From M3007 sp046329435 (lineage in GTDB: Bacteria; Bacteroidota; Bacteroidia; Chitinophagales; Saprospiraceae), in the NCBI GenBank assembly GCA_046329435.1, contig JAXLUR010000002.1, forward strand, positions 713,841-777,840: a stretch of 64,000 nucleotides of DNA, read 5' to 3'. Shown here piece after piece: positions 26,595-36,346 of this stretch; the stretch's first letter is position 1, and each line of letters starts with the position of its first letter. A program made the position numbers and the translations under genes. The notes below the pieces were generated by a model that saw nothing but the letters and a program-made list of their open reading frames with translations, did no database searches and was not told the DNA's origin.

Positions 26595-28184
26595 CTATTG
26601 CAAGACGAGCGCGATGGCCCGGGTGCCGGCATCGGTCTCAACGGATAAAATATACGTTCCTCCCGGCAATCCGGCAGGGAACAACAGTGTGAGGCGATTG
26701 CTTCCGGCGGGCAATTGGACAGGTGAAAGCAGGTGTTGAACAAAGCGCCCCTGCTGGTCGTACAGTCGGGCGGCGAAAACCTGGCTGTCCCTGCTGCAAT
26801 CTATGCTCAAAGTGGTCTGTTCGCGGGCCGGATTCGGAAAGCAGCGAATGTTGTATTCGGGTGATTCCGAAGAGGAGACGCCGACTGATACGTCATTTTG
26901 GTAACGGGCCACGAAGAAATGGTGCAGGGCACTGAACCAGGTAGAGCCTGCCGTCACAATTTTGCCGTCAGGTTGAATTGCCAGGGCATAAATCCAGTCG
27001 GAACTTGTACTGATGCTTTGTATGGCAGTACCCTGATTGCCAAAATTCGGGTCGGGCTGCCCGTTGGGTAAAAGCCTGACAATCGCCGAGTTATAGGCGT
27101 CGGTGTCGTAAACATAACCGCCCAGCACAATTTTGCCGTCGGCCTGCACTGCAACAGAATGGGCGCCTTCAAACGGCCCGTCGAGGTCGAGCAGCACCAT
27201 TCCTCCTGTGCCAAAACCGTTGTCGAGTGAGCCATTGGGCAAAAAACGAACGGCTGCCATACGCTTGTCGTTGCTGTTAATCGTGGCGCCCCCTGCTACC
27301 ACGATTTTTCCGTCGGATTGCAGAACGGCGGACTCCGGACTGTTGCCCATATTGTTGATACTGACAATGTTGTACCCGTCGTTGCTGAACGAGGGGTCGG
27401 GTGTGCCGTTGGGTAAGAGGCGGAGCATGGCGAATTTTTCAACACCGCTCAGGGTTGCATGACAAGCCGCCAGGATCTTTCCGTCGGGCTGCAGCATCAG
27501 TTTTTCCACCCCCGAATAACTCTCTCCAATGGCCATACTGACCAGCCCATCGCCGCCGCCGAAACCGGCGTCCGGCGTGCCGTTGGCATTAAAACGCATC
27601 ACGAAGGCTTCGCTGTAGCCGGTAAAGTTGGCATACCCGCCGACCAGCAGTTTGCCGTCGGACTGGACGACTATCGAAAGGCTGTTTTGGGTGTAGTTGC
27701 AAACCTTGTAGGTCACCAGCCCGTCGCCACCGAAACTGCCGTCCGGCGACCCGTCGGCATTCAGGCGGAGGAGCATAATCATGTCTTCATCATTATTCCA
27801 GGCCTCGCCGCAAACCATCATGCGGCCGTCGGGCAACAAGGCTATGCTGTTGCCGGAGAAGGAGTAATCGGGGAAATTCAGCGTTTTTTTTCCGCCGTTT
27901 CCGAAAGTGACATCAAGGGAGCCATTGGGCATGTAGCGGGCAATGGAAATCCGCTCTGGCTCGAGACTGTTGTCGGGTGCCCAGGTACTTCCGACTACTA
28001 CAATACGTCCGTTGGGCAGTATGGCCATGGTATTCGGACTGGCGTGCAGACCGGGCTGAAAATTCGTAACAACATAGCCGTTTGTGGCGCCGAAGGAAAG
28101 GTCGGGAGCGCCGGGTTGTGCCGCCGCCGGGCCGGCACAGGAGAGCAATAGTGCAAGAAATGCTTGAAAAACAGGGTGTTTCAT
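26595..28184 (-). CDS. Secreted delta-60-repeat protein with T9SS sorting domain
   Basis: 529 residues with an ATG at 28184 and a signal peptide (KHPVFQAFLALLLSCAGPAAA). Residues about 28-430 are eight or more delta-60 repeats, each with the pattern L-P-[ND]-G-[RK]-[IM]-[VL]-[VA]-x-G and a following FLPNGSLD/NADGSPD/NPNFGN half (for example LLPDGRMMVCGEA, VQADGKIVLGGY, IQPDGKIVTAGS), which predict a beta-propeller. The last 80 residues (IRCFPNPAREQTTLSI to the end) are a T9SS C-terminal domain. Likely surface-exposed or released; function unknown. It lies between two hybrid regulators, which makes regulation by one of them possible. Confidence 0.92.
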   Translation of the reverse strand: MKHPVFQAFLALLLSCAGPAAAQPGAPDLSFGATNGYVVTNFQPGLHASPNTMAILPNGRIVVVGSTWAPDNSLEPERISIARYMPNGSLDVTFGNGGKKTLNFPDYSFSGNSIALLPDGRMMVCGEAWNNDEDMIMLLRLNADGSPDGSFGGDGLVTYKVCNYTQNSLSIVVQSDGKLLVGGYANFTGYSEAFVMRFNANGTPDAGFGGGDGLVSMAIGESYSGVEKLMLQPDGKILAACHATLSGVEKFAMLRLLPNGTPDPSFSNDGYNIVSINNMGNSPESAVLQSDGKIVVAGGATINSNDKRMAAVRFLPNGSLDNGFGTGGMVLLDLDGPFEGAHSVAVQADGKIVLGGYVYDTDAYNSAIVRLLPNGQPDPNFGNQGTAIQSISTSSDWIYALAIQPDGKIVTAGSTWFSALHHFFVARYQNDVSVGVSSSESPEYNIRCFPNPAREQTTLSIDCSRDSQVFAARLYDQQGRFVQHLLSPVQLPAGSNRLTLLFPAGLPGGTYILSVETDAGTRAIALVLQ

Positions 28185-28576
28185 GTCAGGAAGTGTTTTA
28201 TTGGTAAATATGGTATCTCGACAGAAGCCGGCATCCCGGGAGTGGCAACGACGCGCCGGACTGCGACCGACAAGGGAGCCCGCCTCGGCCGCCGTTGCAA
28301 CACTTCCTGAGCTGGTCCAAATCGATGATGTGGGCGCATGAAGTAATCGGGTACAAAGTTTTCAGTTCCCGGAGGAGCGCGGCGTGCACAGGAGTTGCCG
28401 TTTTTGTCAAATTGGTTGCAAGCTGAAAAACAGCAGGATAATACCCGGAAATCGCTTCATTTCCCTGGCTGCGCCCGCCTTCTCCCCTCAAACCTGACGT
28501 TTGTTGCAAGTCTTATCAATTCTGTTGCAAAAGCCGCATCGAGGATGAAAAGGGCTTAGTTTCGTCCTGCCAATTG
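28185..28576. other. Divergent intergenic region, no gene seen
   Basis: About 390 bases between the delta-60 protein and the next hybrid kinase, which are transcribed apart. A near-match -7 element (TAGTTTCG at about 28557) precedes the kinase. A minus-strand open frame of 103 codons here has no recognisable content and unusual composition, so I leave it out. Confidence 0.5.
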
Positions 28577-31444
28577 ATGAAAACCGCCATGTCCCGTCTG
28601 CTAGCCCTGCTATTCACGCTCTGTTTTCTTCCCCGCTTGTCTGCCCAGGCGGCGCGCATCGACAGCCTTCGGGCGGCGATTGCCAGTGCGCCCGATCGCA
28701 GCACACGCGCCCGGCTGGAATTTCAGCTGGGCAAAATCATGCATCAGGCCGACAGCATCCGGGCATACGGGCAAAAGCTGCTGAAAGAATCGCAGGCATA
28801 CAACGATCCACTCTGCGCCGGCTACGGCGAGCGACTGTTGGGCGATGCCTGCTTTTACCGGCTTTCCTACAAGGAAGCCGTGGAGCATTACGACCGCGCC
28901 GATTCGGCTTTCCAAAAAGCCGGAGAACGATCCGAACGCCTGACCGTGTTGAGCAATTCTGGGTATGCGCTCCTCTTGCTGGGGCATTACGGCGACGCCA
29001 TCATCCGATCCTCCGCCCAACACGACCTGGCCGCATCCCTGGGCGACATGGACGGGGTAGGGCAAGCCTCGCGCAACATCGGCGACTGTATGCTCAAATT
29101 GAAAAGGTACCGCGAAGCCATACCTTATTTCCAGAAAAGCCTGCAATGGGAAAAGTCAAACGACCCGCAGGATATGGCTTGCCTGCAACTGGCCTGCGCG
29201 TACGAAGGATTGCAGCAAAACGATTCGGCGCTTTACTATTTTCAAAAAGGCCTGCTAATAGCCGAGCAAAAAGGCATTTCCTTCCGAATTTCTACCCTCC
29301 GTCAGCATTTGGGTATGTTTTACCTCGATCAGGGCGATCTGAACAAGGCAGAAGTTCACCTTAAGGCTGCCCTTGCCATTTTGGACGGGAAATACGACAA
29401 ATTGAGCGCCCCTGGGATTTATAAAAGCCTCAGTGACCTCGAATTGCGGCGCAACAACCTGCGCGAAGCCATCGAATGGGGCGAAAAATGCCTCGACGTA
29501 ATGGGCGACAACCGGCAGGCCATGTACTGGGGCGCCGTGCACGGCAACCTCTATCGCGCCTATGCCGCGCTTGGACAAACCGACCGCGCACTCGAACACG
29601 CCCTGGCCTGGAAAGAGGCGTCCGACAGCCTGGCGGCCGCCGACAATGCACGGAAAATTATGGAGGTGGAAACCCGTTACAAAACCCGCGAGCAAGAAAC
29701 CGTCATTGCGCGTCAAGAGCTCGAACTGTCGCGGCAGCGCAACCTGTTGCTGGCAGGCGCACTGGCGTTTTTGCTGGTCGCCATTCTCGCCTACTGGGCC
29801 TGGTCGAGGGCGGGCACTCGGCGAAAGGAAGCGGCGTATGCCCGCGAGTTGCACGAGGCAGAAAGCCGCCGTTTGCGCGAGCTCGACAGTGTGAAATCCG
29901 CTTTTTTCGCCAATATCAGCCATGAATTCCGAACGCCGTTGGCCCTGCTGGTCGGCCCGCTGAAAGAAATGGAGAACGGCACTTTTCAGGGAAATGCCCG
30001 CAAATACTATGGCATCATGCGGCGCAACGCCGAACGCCTTTTGCAACTCGTCAACCAGTTGCTCGACCTTAGTCGGCTCGAAAACGGGCGCCTGCAACTC
30101 GATTTTCAGCCCGGCAACCTGACGGCGGCGCTCCGCGCAATGGCCGGGTCGTTTGAAAGCCTGGCCGACCGCAAACTAATTCATTTCGACGTTTTTGTGC
30201 CCAAAGCGCCCGTCTGGGTACTTTTCGACCGCGACAAACTGGAAAAAATTGTCACCAACCTGCTCGGCAACGCCTTCAAATTTACTCCCGAAGAAGGAAC
30301 AGTCGGGCTTAGCCTGAAAGCGGAACCGCAAGGCGCCGACCGATTGCTTTGCCAACTGGAGGTGTATGACTCGGGTATCGGCATTCCCGCCGATCAGCTG
30401 CCCCATATTTTCGAGCGATTTTATCAGGCGGACAACAACAATGCCGACAACCCCGAAGGCAGCGGCATCGGTCTGGCGCTTACCCGCGAGATCGTCCAGT
30501 TGCACGGCGGCAGCATCAAGGTGGAAAGCCTGGAAAAACGCGGGACGCGATTTGTCATCCTGCTCACGTTCCAGACTTGCCAGCCCATTGCCTCGGAGCC
30601 CGATGGCACAACGCATCCGGAGCCTGCTGCCCCGGAAACCGGGCAGGAAACCGCCGCCGAGCCCCTTCCCGCAGGGGCGCCATCCCGCGCGACGGTCCTG
30701 GTGGCCGAAGACAATCCCGACCTGCTGGACTTTATTCTCGTAGAATTGCAAACCCGCTTTCGGGTGCTGAGCGCTGCCAACGGCCGCGAAGCGCTGGACA
30801 TTGCTACCCGTGAAACGCCCGACCTCGTGCTCACCGACCTCATGATGCCTGAACTCGACGGCATGGCGCTGACCAGTAAACTGAAACAGGACCCCCGCAC
30901 CAGCCATATCCCGGTCATCATGCTGACGGCCAAAGCAGCGAGGGAGGAACGGATTGAAGGTCTCGTGGCAGGCGCCGAAGCCTATCTGACCAAGCCCTTC
31001 GACGCCGACGAACTCCGCGCCCTGATTACCCGCCTTACCGACCAGCGGCGTATTCTTCAGGAGAAATACAGCAGACTGATCACACTGGGTGCAGCGCCGT
31101 TACAACCCGCCCTTTCGCTGGAAGAACAATTCCTGCAACAGGTGCTGCAGGTGATCGAGGAAAACCTGGACGACGACATGTTCGGGGTCGAACAACTGGC
31201 CTCGGGGGTCAACATGAGCAGGAGCAATCTCTTCCGCAAACTGGATGCGCTGACAGGCAAGAGCCCGACCCAGCTCATTCGGGAACTTCGCCTCGAGCGC
31301 GCCCGGCAACTGATTGAGCAGGGCGCCGGCAACACCACCGAAGTCGCCCTCCTGGTAGGATTCAATACCCCGGCCTATTTTGTCAAATGCTTTGTAGATC
31401 AATACGGTATAACGCCCGGAGAACTGCGCAAGCGGCACAGATGA
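28577..31444 (+). CDS. Hybrid histidine kinase: TPR sensor, kinase, receiver, AraC output
   Basis: 955 residues from the ATG at 28577; a signal peptide (MSRLLALLFTLCFLPRLSA) follows. Residues about 30-370 are tetratricopeptide repeats predicted in the periplasm, and a single membrane helix lies near 392-410 (LLLAGALAFLLVAILAYWAW). The kinase core has HisKA ISHEFRTPL (His near residue 449), N-box NLLGNAFKFT, G1 YDSGIGIP and G2 GSGIGLAL. The receiver has its Asp near 754 (LTDLMMPELDG) and the C-terminal 100 residues are an AraC-type DNA-binding domain (NMSRSNLFRKLDALTG, VALLVGFNTPAYFVKCF). One protein thus covers sensing, phosphorelay and transcription control. Confidence 0.95.
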   Translation: MKTAMSRLLALLFTLCFLPRLSAQAARIDSLRAAIASAPDRSTRARLEFQLGKIMHQADSIRAYGQKLLKESQAYNDPLCAGYGERLLGDACFYRLSYKEAVEHYDRADSAFQKAGERSERLTVLSNSGYALLLLGHYGDAIIRSSAQHDLAASLGDMDGVGQASRNIGDCMLKLKRYREAIPYFQKSLQWEKSNDPQDMACLQLACAYEGLQQNDSALYYFQKGLLIAEQKGISFRISTLRQHLGMFYLDQGDLNKAEVHLKAALAILDGKYDKLSAPGIYKSLSDLELRRNNLREAIEWGEKCLDVMGDNRQAMYWGAVHGNLYRAYAALGQTDRALEHALAWKEASDSLAAADNARKIMEVETRYKTREQETVIARQELELSRQRNLLLAGALAFLLVAILAYWAWSRAGTRRKEAAYARELHEAESRRLRELDSVKSAFFANISHEFRTPLALLVGPLKEMENGTFQGNARKYYGIMRRNAERLLQLVNQLLDLSRLENGRLQLDFQPGNLTAALRAMAGSFESLADRKLIHFDVFVPKAPVWVLFDRDKLEKIVTNLLGNAFKFTPEEGTVGLSLKAEPQGADRLLCQLEVYDSGIGIPADQLPHIFERFYQADNNNADNPEGSGIGLALTREIVQLHGGSIKVESLEKRGTRFVILLTFQTCQPIASEPDGTTHPEPAAPETGQETAAEPLPAGAPSRATVLVAEDNPDLLDFILVELQTRFRVLSAANGREALDIATRETPDLVLTDLMMPELDGMALTSKLKQDPRTSHIPVIMLTAKAAREERIEGLVAGAEAYLTKPFDADELRALITRLTDQRRILQEKYSRLITLGAAPLQPALSLEEQFLQQVLQVIEENLDDDMFGVEQLASGVNMSRSNLFRKLDALTGKSPTQLIRELRLERARQLIEQGAGNTTEVALLVGFNTPAYFVKCFVDQYGITPGELRKRHR

Positions 31445-31560
31445 GCAGCAGGTATCGGAATTGTCGCAAGGCTCCGCTTATCTTGCGCCGCAAACAAAAC
31501 TGATACCTTTTCGTTTTAGCATCGTCATAACCGGCAATATTCAAAACCACTTGTCTCATT

Positions 31561-32244
31561 ATGGGAATTATCATTATCAGCGTCCTTTTCACCGTCATCG
31601 GCATGGTGCTGAGCGGTGTCTTGCGCAGTAAATTTCAAAAATACAGTGAAATGCCGTTGAGCAACGGCATGAGCGGCGCCGAGGTGGCTGCCGCCATGTT
31701 GCGCCATTATGGTATCCAGGATGTTCAAATCACGCATGTGGACGGCCAGTTGACCGACCACTACAACCCGCAAAACAAAACGGTCAACCTGAGCCAGGAG
31801 GTGTATCAAGGCCGTTCGGTAGCCGCTGCTGCCGTAGCCGCCCACGAATGCGGACACGCCGTTCAGCACGCCACTCAGTACAGCATGCTGCAGTTCCGTT
31901 CGGCCATCGTGCCGCTGGTCAATATTGCGGCATCCCTTCAGCAGTACTTTTTTATGTTCGGTCTCGTCGGCTTGTACCTGACCAAACAGCCGATCATCAT
32001 GATCATCGTGCTGCTCGCATTTGGCGTCACCTGTCTGTTCAGCCTGATTACACTGCCTGTCGAGTTCGATGCCAGTCGCCGTGCGCTCAACTGGCTCGAC
32101 AGCAGCGGCTTTGCCCGCGGCGCCGAGTACGCAGGCGCCAAGGACGCGCTTACCTGGGCCGCCATGACCTACGTATCTGCCGCTCTCGCTGCGCTCCTGC
32201 AGTTTCTTTACCTGTTGATGATGTTTCTGGGCCGTCGCGATTGA
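31561..32244 (+). CDS. Membrane zinc metallopeptidase, YugP family (Zn_peptidase_2)
   Basis: 227 residues with a hydrophobic N-terminus (GIIIISVLFTVIGMVLSGVL), the zinc motif HECGH at residues 95-99, and two to three further helices (FMFGLVGLYL, IIMIIVLLAFGVTCLFSLI, and the C-terminal ALLQFLYLLMMFL). EFDASRRAL near residue 165 is the conserved third-ligand region of this family. The target is unknown; the active site likely faces the cytoplasmic membrane surface. The start codon follows the upstream kinase stop by 116 bases, and a strong terminator closes the unit. Confidence 0.92.
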   Translation: MGIIIISVLFTVIGMVLSGVLRSKFQKYSEMPLSNGMSGAEVAAAMLRHYGIQDVQITHVDGQLTDHYNPQNKTVNLSQEVYQGRSVAAAAVAAHECGHAVQHATQYSMLQFRSAIVPLVNIAASLQQYFFMFGLVGLYLTKQPIIMIIVLLAFGVTCLFSLITLPVEFDASRRALNWLDSSGFARGAEYAGAKDALTWAAMTYVSAALAALLQFLYLLMMFLGRRD

Positions 32245-32269
32245 TAATGCGGCAAATGCCCGGCATATG

Positions 32270-32307
32270 GCGCGCAAAGATCCACGGATTTTTGCGCGCT
32301 TTTTTTT
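32270..32307 (+). terminator. Strong rho-independent terminator after the YugP-like gene
   Basis: A long stem (GCGCGCAAAGATCC with GGATTTTTGCGCGC, one G-T pair, tiny loop) followed by eight T, 25 bases past the stop at 32244. It also separates this unit from the convergent methyltransferase gene. Confidence 0.9.
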
Positions 32308-32323
32308 CCGGCAGGCAGCGATT

Positions 32324-33067
32324 TTAACCCCAAAAGGCGCAGGTCTGGTATTGAAAACGAACCTGACCGCTGCTTGAAAATTGCCCGAAAAGTTCTTCAA
32401 GTCCTCTGATGATGCGCTCGTATGCCGGGCCGCTTCTGGGGGCGTACGACGACGACAGCAGGCGGCCTTTGAGGCCGTCGAGGTCGAGCATCTGGTGGTA
32501 GGGCAGGGTAGCCGTCGCCACGGGCCTGGGCGACAAAAACGCTTCAATTTGTCCAACTGTAACATTGCGATGCACAAGCGCCGCGTAGTTTTCGATGTTG
32601 CCGGCCAGCAAGCGGTCGTACGCCCGCTGAAAGGGATCGCTTTGATCGCGATAGTTCCACAGCAACAGGGTTTGGCCCTTCGGGCGTCGTATGCGTTCAA
32701 ACTCCGCCGCGGCTTTTTCCCGGTCGAACCAGTGAAATGCCTGGGCGCACACGATCAGGTCGATGCTGTTTTCGGGCAAAGTGGTGTGCTCGGCCGTCCC
32801 GTCGAGGGAATGAAAGCCTGCAAAATGGTTCAGCCATGATTCGGCTGCTGCGCGCATGGGAGCGTTGGGCTCGACGGCAAAAACGCGGTTGCCGTTTTCG
32901 AGGAAAGGCCGTGCCGACAGTCCGGTGCCAGAGCCGATGTCGGCAAGCGTCCAGGAGGGCAGCAGGCCCATTTTTTCGGCCAGCAGAGGAAGCAGCGCGG
33001 CAGGATAGCCCGGCCGGTTTTTGACGTAGTGGTCAACCCGGTCGGAAAAGCGTTGCGTATTGTCCAT
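32324..33067 (-). CDS. Class I SAM-dependent methyltransferase
   Basis: 247 residues from the ATG at 33067 (MDNTQRFSDRVDHYVKNRPGYP, a start typical of the UbiE-like/Methyltransf_11 type). Motif I is LADIGSGTGLSARPF (about residues 41-55), followed by VFAVEPNAPMRAAAE (SAM ribose acid Glu), and IDLIVCAQAFHWFD (about 105-118) as motif IV; the AFHWF string is typical of small-molecule methyltransferases in this group. The substrate is unknown. It lies six bases after the hybrid kinase stop and is the last gene of the minus-strand operon. Confidence 0.9.
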   Translation of the reverse strand: MDNTQRFSDRVDHYVKNRPGYPAALLPLLAEKMGLLPSWTLADIGSGTGLSARPFLENGNRVFAVEPNAPMRAAAESWLNHFAGFHSLDGTAEHTTLPENSIDLIVCAQAFHWFDREKAAAEFERIRRPKGQTLLLWNYRDQSDPFQRAYDRLLAGNIENYAALVHRNVTVGQIEAFLSPRPVATATLPYHQMLDLDGLKGRLLSSSYAPRSGPAYERIIRGLEELFGQFSSSGQVRFQYQTCAFWG

Positions 33068-33073
33068 GTGAAA

Positions 33074-35707
33074 TTATTTGCGGTTCGTCCAGCGGTCGAT
33101 TTTGTCGCGCAGCAGTTCCAGATCGATCGGTTTGCTCAAATAATCGTTCATTCCCGCCTCTCCGCATCTTTGCTCCTCTTCGGTTGTGGCATTGGCTGTC
33201 AGGGCCACGATGGGCGTTTGCAAGCCGTTTTTACGGATGGCTTTGGCCGCGTCGATACCGTCCATGACCGGCATTCGGATGTCCATCAGGATCAGATCGA
33301 AGGTATTTTCAAGGGTTTTTTCCACGGCTTCCGCGCCGTTTTCCGCGAGGGTAATGCCAGGCTCATGGATGATTTTATCGAGCAATTCAACGGCAAGCAT
33401 ACGGTTGAACTGGTTGTCTTCGACCAGCAGGATTTGCTTTCTGGAAAGTTTGGCGGCGGCAGAAGGGGCAGGTTCTGCGGGCGCAGGGCTTGGTGCCATA
33501 TCGACGGGCAGGCTGAAACGGAATATCGAACCTTTGCCGACGGTGCTTTCCACGCCAAGTGTACCACCCTGTATTTCAATGAGTTGTTTGCAAATGGAAA
33601 GCCCAAGCCCTGTGCCTCCGAAACGCACGTGCGTGTCGGCTTCGGCTTGTGCGAAAGCATCGAAAATGTGTTCGAGTTTGTCGGGAGGGATGCCGATGCC
33701 GGTGTCTTTGACGGCAAATTCCAGCACGGCTTTGGTGGCCGAAACCTGTCTGGCAAGTTTGCAAGACAGGGTGATGGCGCCTTTTTCCGTGAATTTCAGC
33801 GCATTGCCCAGCAAATTGAGCAGCACCTGACTCAGCCGTCCGGCATCGGTCTGCACAAGTTCCGGCACGTTTTTGTCGAAGTCAAGTACAAGTTTCAGAT
33901 CGGGCCGGGTAATGTTGTAGCGAAGCAGCCCGACCTGTTGTTCGAGTAATTCACGCAGCCGGCAGGGGGCGATTTGCAGATCGATTTTGCCCGCTTCGAT
34001 TTTGGAGAGGTCGAGCACATCGGTGATGAGGGCCAGCAGGTTTTGAGACGATTGTTCGACGGCCCGTACGTATTCCTGCTGGCGCTCGTTGAGGGGTGTG
34101 TCGGTCAATAGCCTGGCGACGTTGATAACCGTATTGAGCGGCGTTCTGATTTCGTGGCTCATGTTGGAAAGAAACAGGCTTTTGAAACGGCTTGCTTCTT
34201 CAAGGCGCCGGTTTTGGTCCTTGATTTCTTGCTGCTGACGTAAAATCTCGCGGTTTTGGCGAAGAATGGCCTGGCTGGCGCGGTTTTTTTGCCAGAACAG
34301 GCGGGCCAGTATCAGGAGCAGCAGGGCAAAAACGGCCAGTCCGATTTTCAGGCCCCACGACACGGCGCGTTCGCGGCGGGCTTCTTTTTCCCGAAGGGCA
34401 TATTCCTTGTTGAGCAGTTCGAGGGCTTCCTGTTTATGCTGATTCTCAATGTTTTGCTCTCTCAGGCGGGCGGCGTTGATTTCAAGATCAAGCTGGTAGC
34501 GGGTGTTGCTTTGTTCGAGCAGGGCGGCCTGTTCGCGTGCGGTGGCAGCTTCGAGGCGGCGTTGCCGAAGTTCGACTTCCTGTTTGAGCAGGGCAATTTC
34601 ACGCGCTTTGGCTTCGGTGCTGAGCTGGCTGATCTCGTGTTCTTTGCGTTCGGTTTCAAATTTGACCTGTATTTCAGCCAGTTGCCGATGGCGTTCGATG
34701 CTCAAAATGGAATCGCCATACAGCCGGGCCTTCTGGTTGGATTCGAAGGCCAGCAGATAAAGGCTGTCTTTGCCGGAGAGCGAAGCGGCGACCTCGCCAA
34801 GTTGCAAATAAGTGAGCGCCAGTTGGTTGTAACCCCTTTGGATGTGTTCGTTGCGGCGCGAAGCGAGGGATGATTCCAGCCCTTGGCGGTAGCTGGCCAA
34901 CGCATTGTCCCATCGGCCTTCTTCGTACCACAAGTCGCCGAGGTTGAACTGCAGCAATTCCAGGTTTTCACGCTCCCCTGTGCGCTGGTACTCGGCGGCG
35001 GCTTTTTCAAAATAGGCGCGGGCGAGCGCGGTTTGTTTGTTCAGGCGGTAGCAATAGCCGATGTTGCTGTACACCGTGGCCATGGCGTAGCGTTCGTTGG
35101 GGTCGGTGAAGGTTTTTTCCGCCTGCAGATAATAGTCCAGCGCTTTTGCTCGATCGCCGCGCACGCCACTCATGTGCCCCAGATTGACCAGTACGCTGCG
35201 CACGCCTTTGTTGAACGGCACCGACTCGTAAGTGACTTTGCTTTGTAAAAAATACCGCTCCGCATCGTCCCATTGTTCCATTTCTACATACACCTTGGCG
35301 ATGCACGACTGGATTGCGCCTTCTCCGCGCGGCATGTTCTGCTGTTCGTAAAGGGGTTGAGCGGCGTAAAAACAGCGCAGCGCTTCCGGGTATTCATTGC
35401 GTTGGAAGTGGTACAAACCCAGGTGATAAAGCCCCCGCGGACGCGCCCTGGGCAACAAGGTTTCATAACTTCCGTCGGGATTTTGCCTTTCTGCAAGTGC
35501 CAGCAGTTTGCGGGCGTAAAAGCCGCGCTTTTCATTGTCAAAAGCGCTCAGGTAGTCGCACAACTGATCGTAATATTCGGCTTTTGTCGAGTCGTTGGGC
35601 GCAATATCGGCCAGATGCGCCAGCGAATCCACGACGAACGGATTCTGGCTCACTCCCCTCGAAACGGCAAGGATGAACAGGACCAAAAGAACAGCGAAAG
35701 GGCGCAT
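33074..35707 (-). CDS. Hybrid histidine kinase with TPR sensor and C-terminal receiver, no DNA-binding domain
   Basis: 877 residues from the ATG at 35707 (MRPFAVLLVLFILAVSRGVS, signal peptide). Tetratricopeptide repeats fill residues about 30-310, a charged coiled coil about 330-450 (Glu/Arg/Gln/Leu-rich), then a membrane helix (LKIGLAVFALLLLILARLFW) and another short coiled coil. HisKA MSHEIRTPL has its His near residue 518; N-box NLLGNALKFT; G1 DTGIGIP; G2 GTGLGLSI. A receiver domain ends the chain (Asp near 809, LMDIRMPVMDG) with a SKPIDLELL end. Unlike the three other hybrid kinases here it has no AraC output, so it must pass the signal by phosphotransfer or act through the neighbouring ECF/anti-sigma pair, which is 55 bases upstream in the same operon. 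Confidence 0.94.
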   Translation of the reverse strand: MRPFAVLLVLFILAVSRGVSQNPFVVDSLAHLADIAPNDSTKAEYYDQLCDYLSAFDNEKRGFYARKLLALAERQNPDGSYETLLPRARPRGLYHLGLYHFQRNEYPEALRCFYAAQPLYEQQNMPRGEGAIQSCIAKVYVEMEQWDDAERYFLQSKVTYESVPFNKGVRSVLVNLGHMSGVRGDRAKALDYYLQAEKTFTDPNERYAMATVYSNIGYCYRLNKQTALARAYFEKAAAEYQRTGERENLELLQFNLGDLWYEEGRWDNALASYRQGLESSLASRRNEHIQRGYNQLALTYLQLGEVAASLSGKDSLYLLAFESNQKARLYGDSILSIERHRQLAEIQVKFETERKEHEISQLSTEAKAREIALLKQEVELRQRRLEAATAREQAALLEQSNTRYQLDLEINAARLREQNIENQHKQEALELLNKEYALREKEARRERAVSWGLKIGLAVFALLLLILARLFWQKNRASQAILRQNREILRQQQEIKDQNRRLEEASRFKSLFLSNMSHEIRTPLNTVINVARLLTDTPLNERQQEYVRAVEQSSQNLLALITDVLDLSKIEAGKIDLQIAPCRLRELLEQQVGLLRYNITRPDLKLVLDFDKNVPELVQTDAGRLSQVLLNLLGNALKFTEKGAITLSCKLARQVSATKAVLEFAVKDTGIGIPPDKLEHIFDAFAQAEADTHVRFGGTGLGLSICKQLIEIQGGTLGVESTVGKGSIFRFSLPVDMAPSPAPAEPAPSAAAKLSRKQILLVEDNQFNRMLAVELLDKIIHEPGITLAENGAEAVEKTLENTFDLILMDIRMPVMDGIDAAKAIRKNGLQTPIVALTANATTEEEQRCGEAGMNDYLSKPIDLELLRDKIDRWTNRK

Positions 35708-35762
35708 TTTTATCAATAACGCAGCAAAATACGCAAAGATTCCGCCCTCCGCCTCCGGCCGA

Positions 35763-36344
35763 TCATTTCACCTGGATAAAAAAGTCGAGCAGCGCAGGTT
35801 CGTTGGCCAGAGATGTGCCGATCTGGTCACCGACCGGTTGAAAGGGCACGGGCTCCGGCAGGGCAGGGGAGGCCTCGGGCATCGAAGCGGCGACGGGCAG
35901 GCCAGGGGCATCGCGGAACACCACTTTTTCCTGCACGACGACCCGCTCTTTCCATTGCACCTGGCGGATCGTCACGGTATCGGTCCGGGTTTCCACGATC
36001 CTGACGGGCAGTTCTTGCACCACGACGGACGGCCCTGGGCGAAACCAGGCTGTCAGAGCGACCCCTGCCAGCAAGGCCGCCGCGGCTTGCCACAACGGAA
36101 CGGGTCTGCGCAGGCCGCCCGGCGCCTGCGTCCGACGAGCCTCGGCTGCCATGCGTGCCGTCAGGCGGTCGCGCAGGGCAAGCGGCGGCCCCTGTTCCTC
36201 GTCGAGGGCGGGGGCCGCCAGCAGGATTGCCCGTGTTTGCTCGTATGTTTCAGGCGACACGACCGCAAGCACTGCTTCCCGTTCGTCGGGATCGAGATCG
36301 GCGAACGATTTTTGCAAGGCAAGTTGTTCGATGTATTCGTTCAT
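35763..36344 (-). CDS. Putative anti-sigma factor (single-pass membrane protein)
   Basis: 193 residues starting two bases after the ECF sigma factor stop. The N-terminal 80 residues (MNEYIEQLALQKSFADLDPDEREAVLAVVSPETYEQT) are acidic and helical, followed by a single membrane segment at about 88-105 (PLWQAAAALLAGVALTAWF) and a periplasmic tail of 85 residues with beta-strand character. No His/Cys zinc-type anti-sigma motif is visible. Position, topology and size fit an anti-sigma factor that holds the ECF factor at the membrane; function is inferred from context only. Confidence 0.7.
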   Translation of the reverse strand: MNEYIEQLALQKSFADLDPDEREAVLAVVSPETYEQTRAILLAAPALDEEQGPPLALRDRLTARMAAEARRTQAPGGLRRPVPLWQAAAALLAGVALTAWFRPGPSVVVQELPVRIVETRTDTVTIRQVQWKERVVVQEKVVFRDAPGLPVAASMPEASPALPEPVPFQPVGDQIGTSLANEPALLDFFIQVK

Positions 36345-36346
36345 AG

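Noticed and set aside
28198..28509. 103-codon minus-strand frame in the divergent gap
   Set aside because: Composition unlike neighbouring genes, no motif, and it would occupy the promoter region of both flanking genes.
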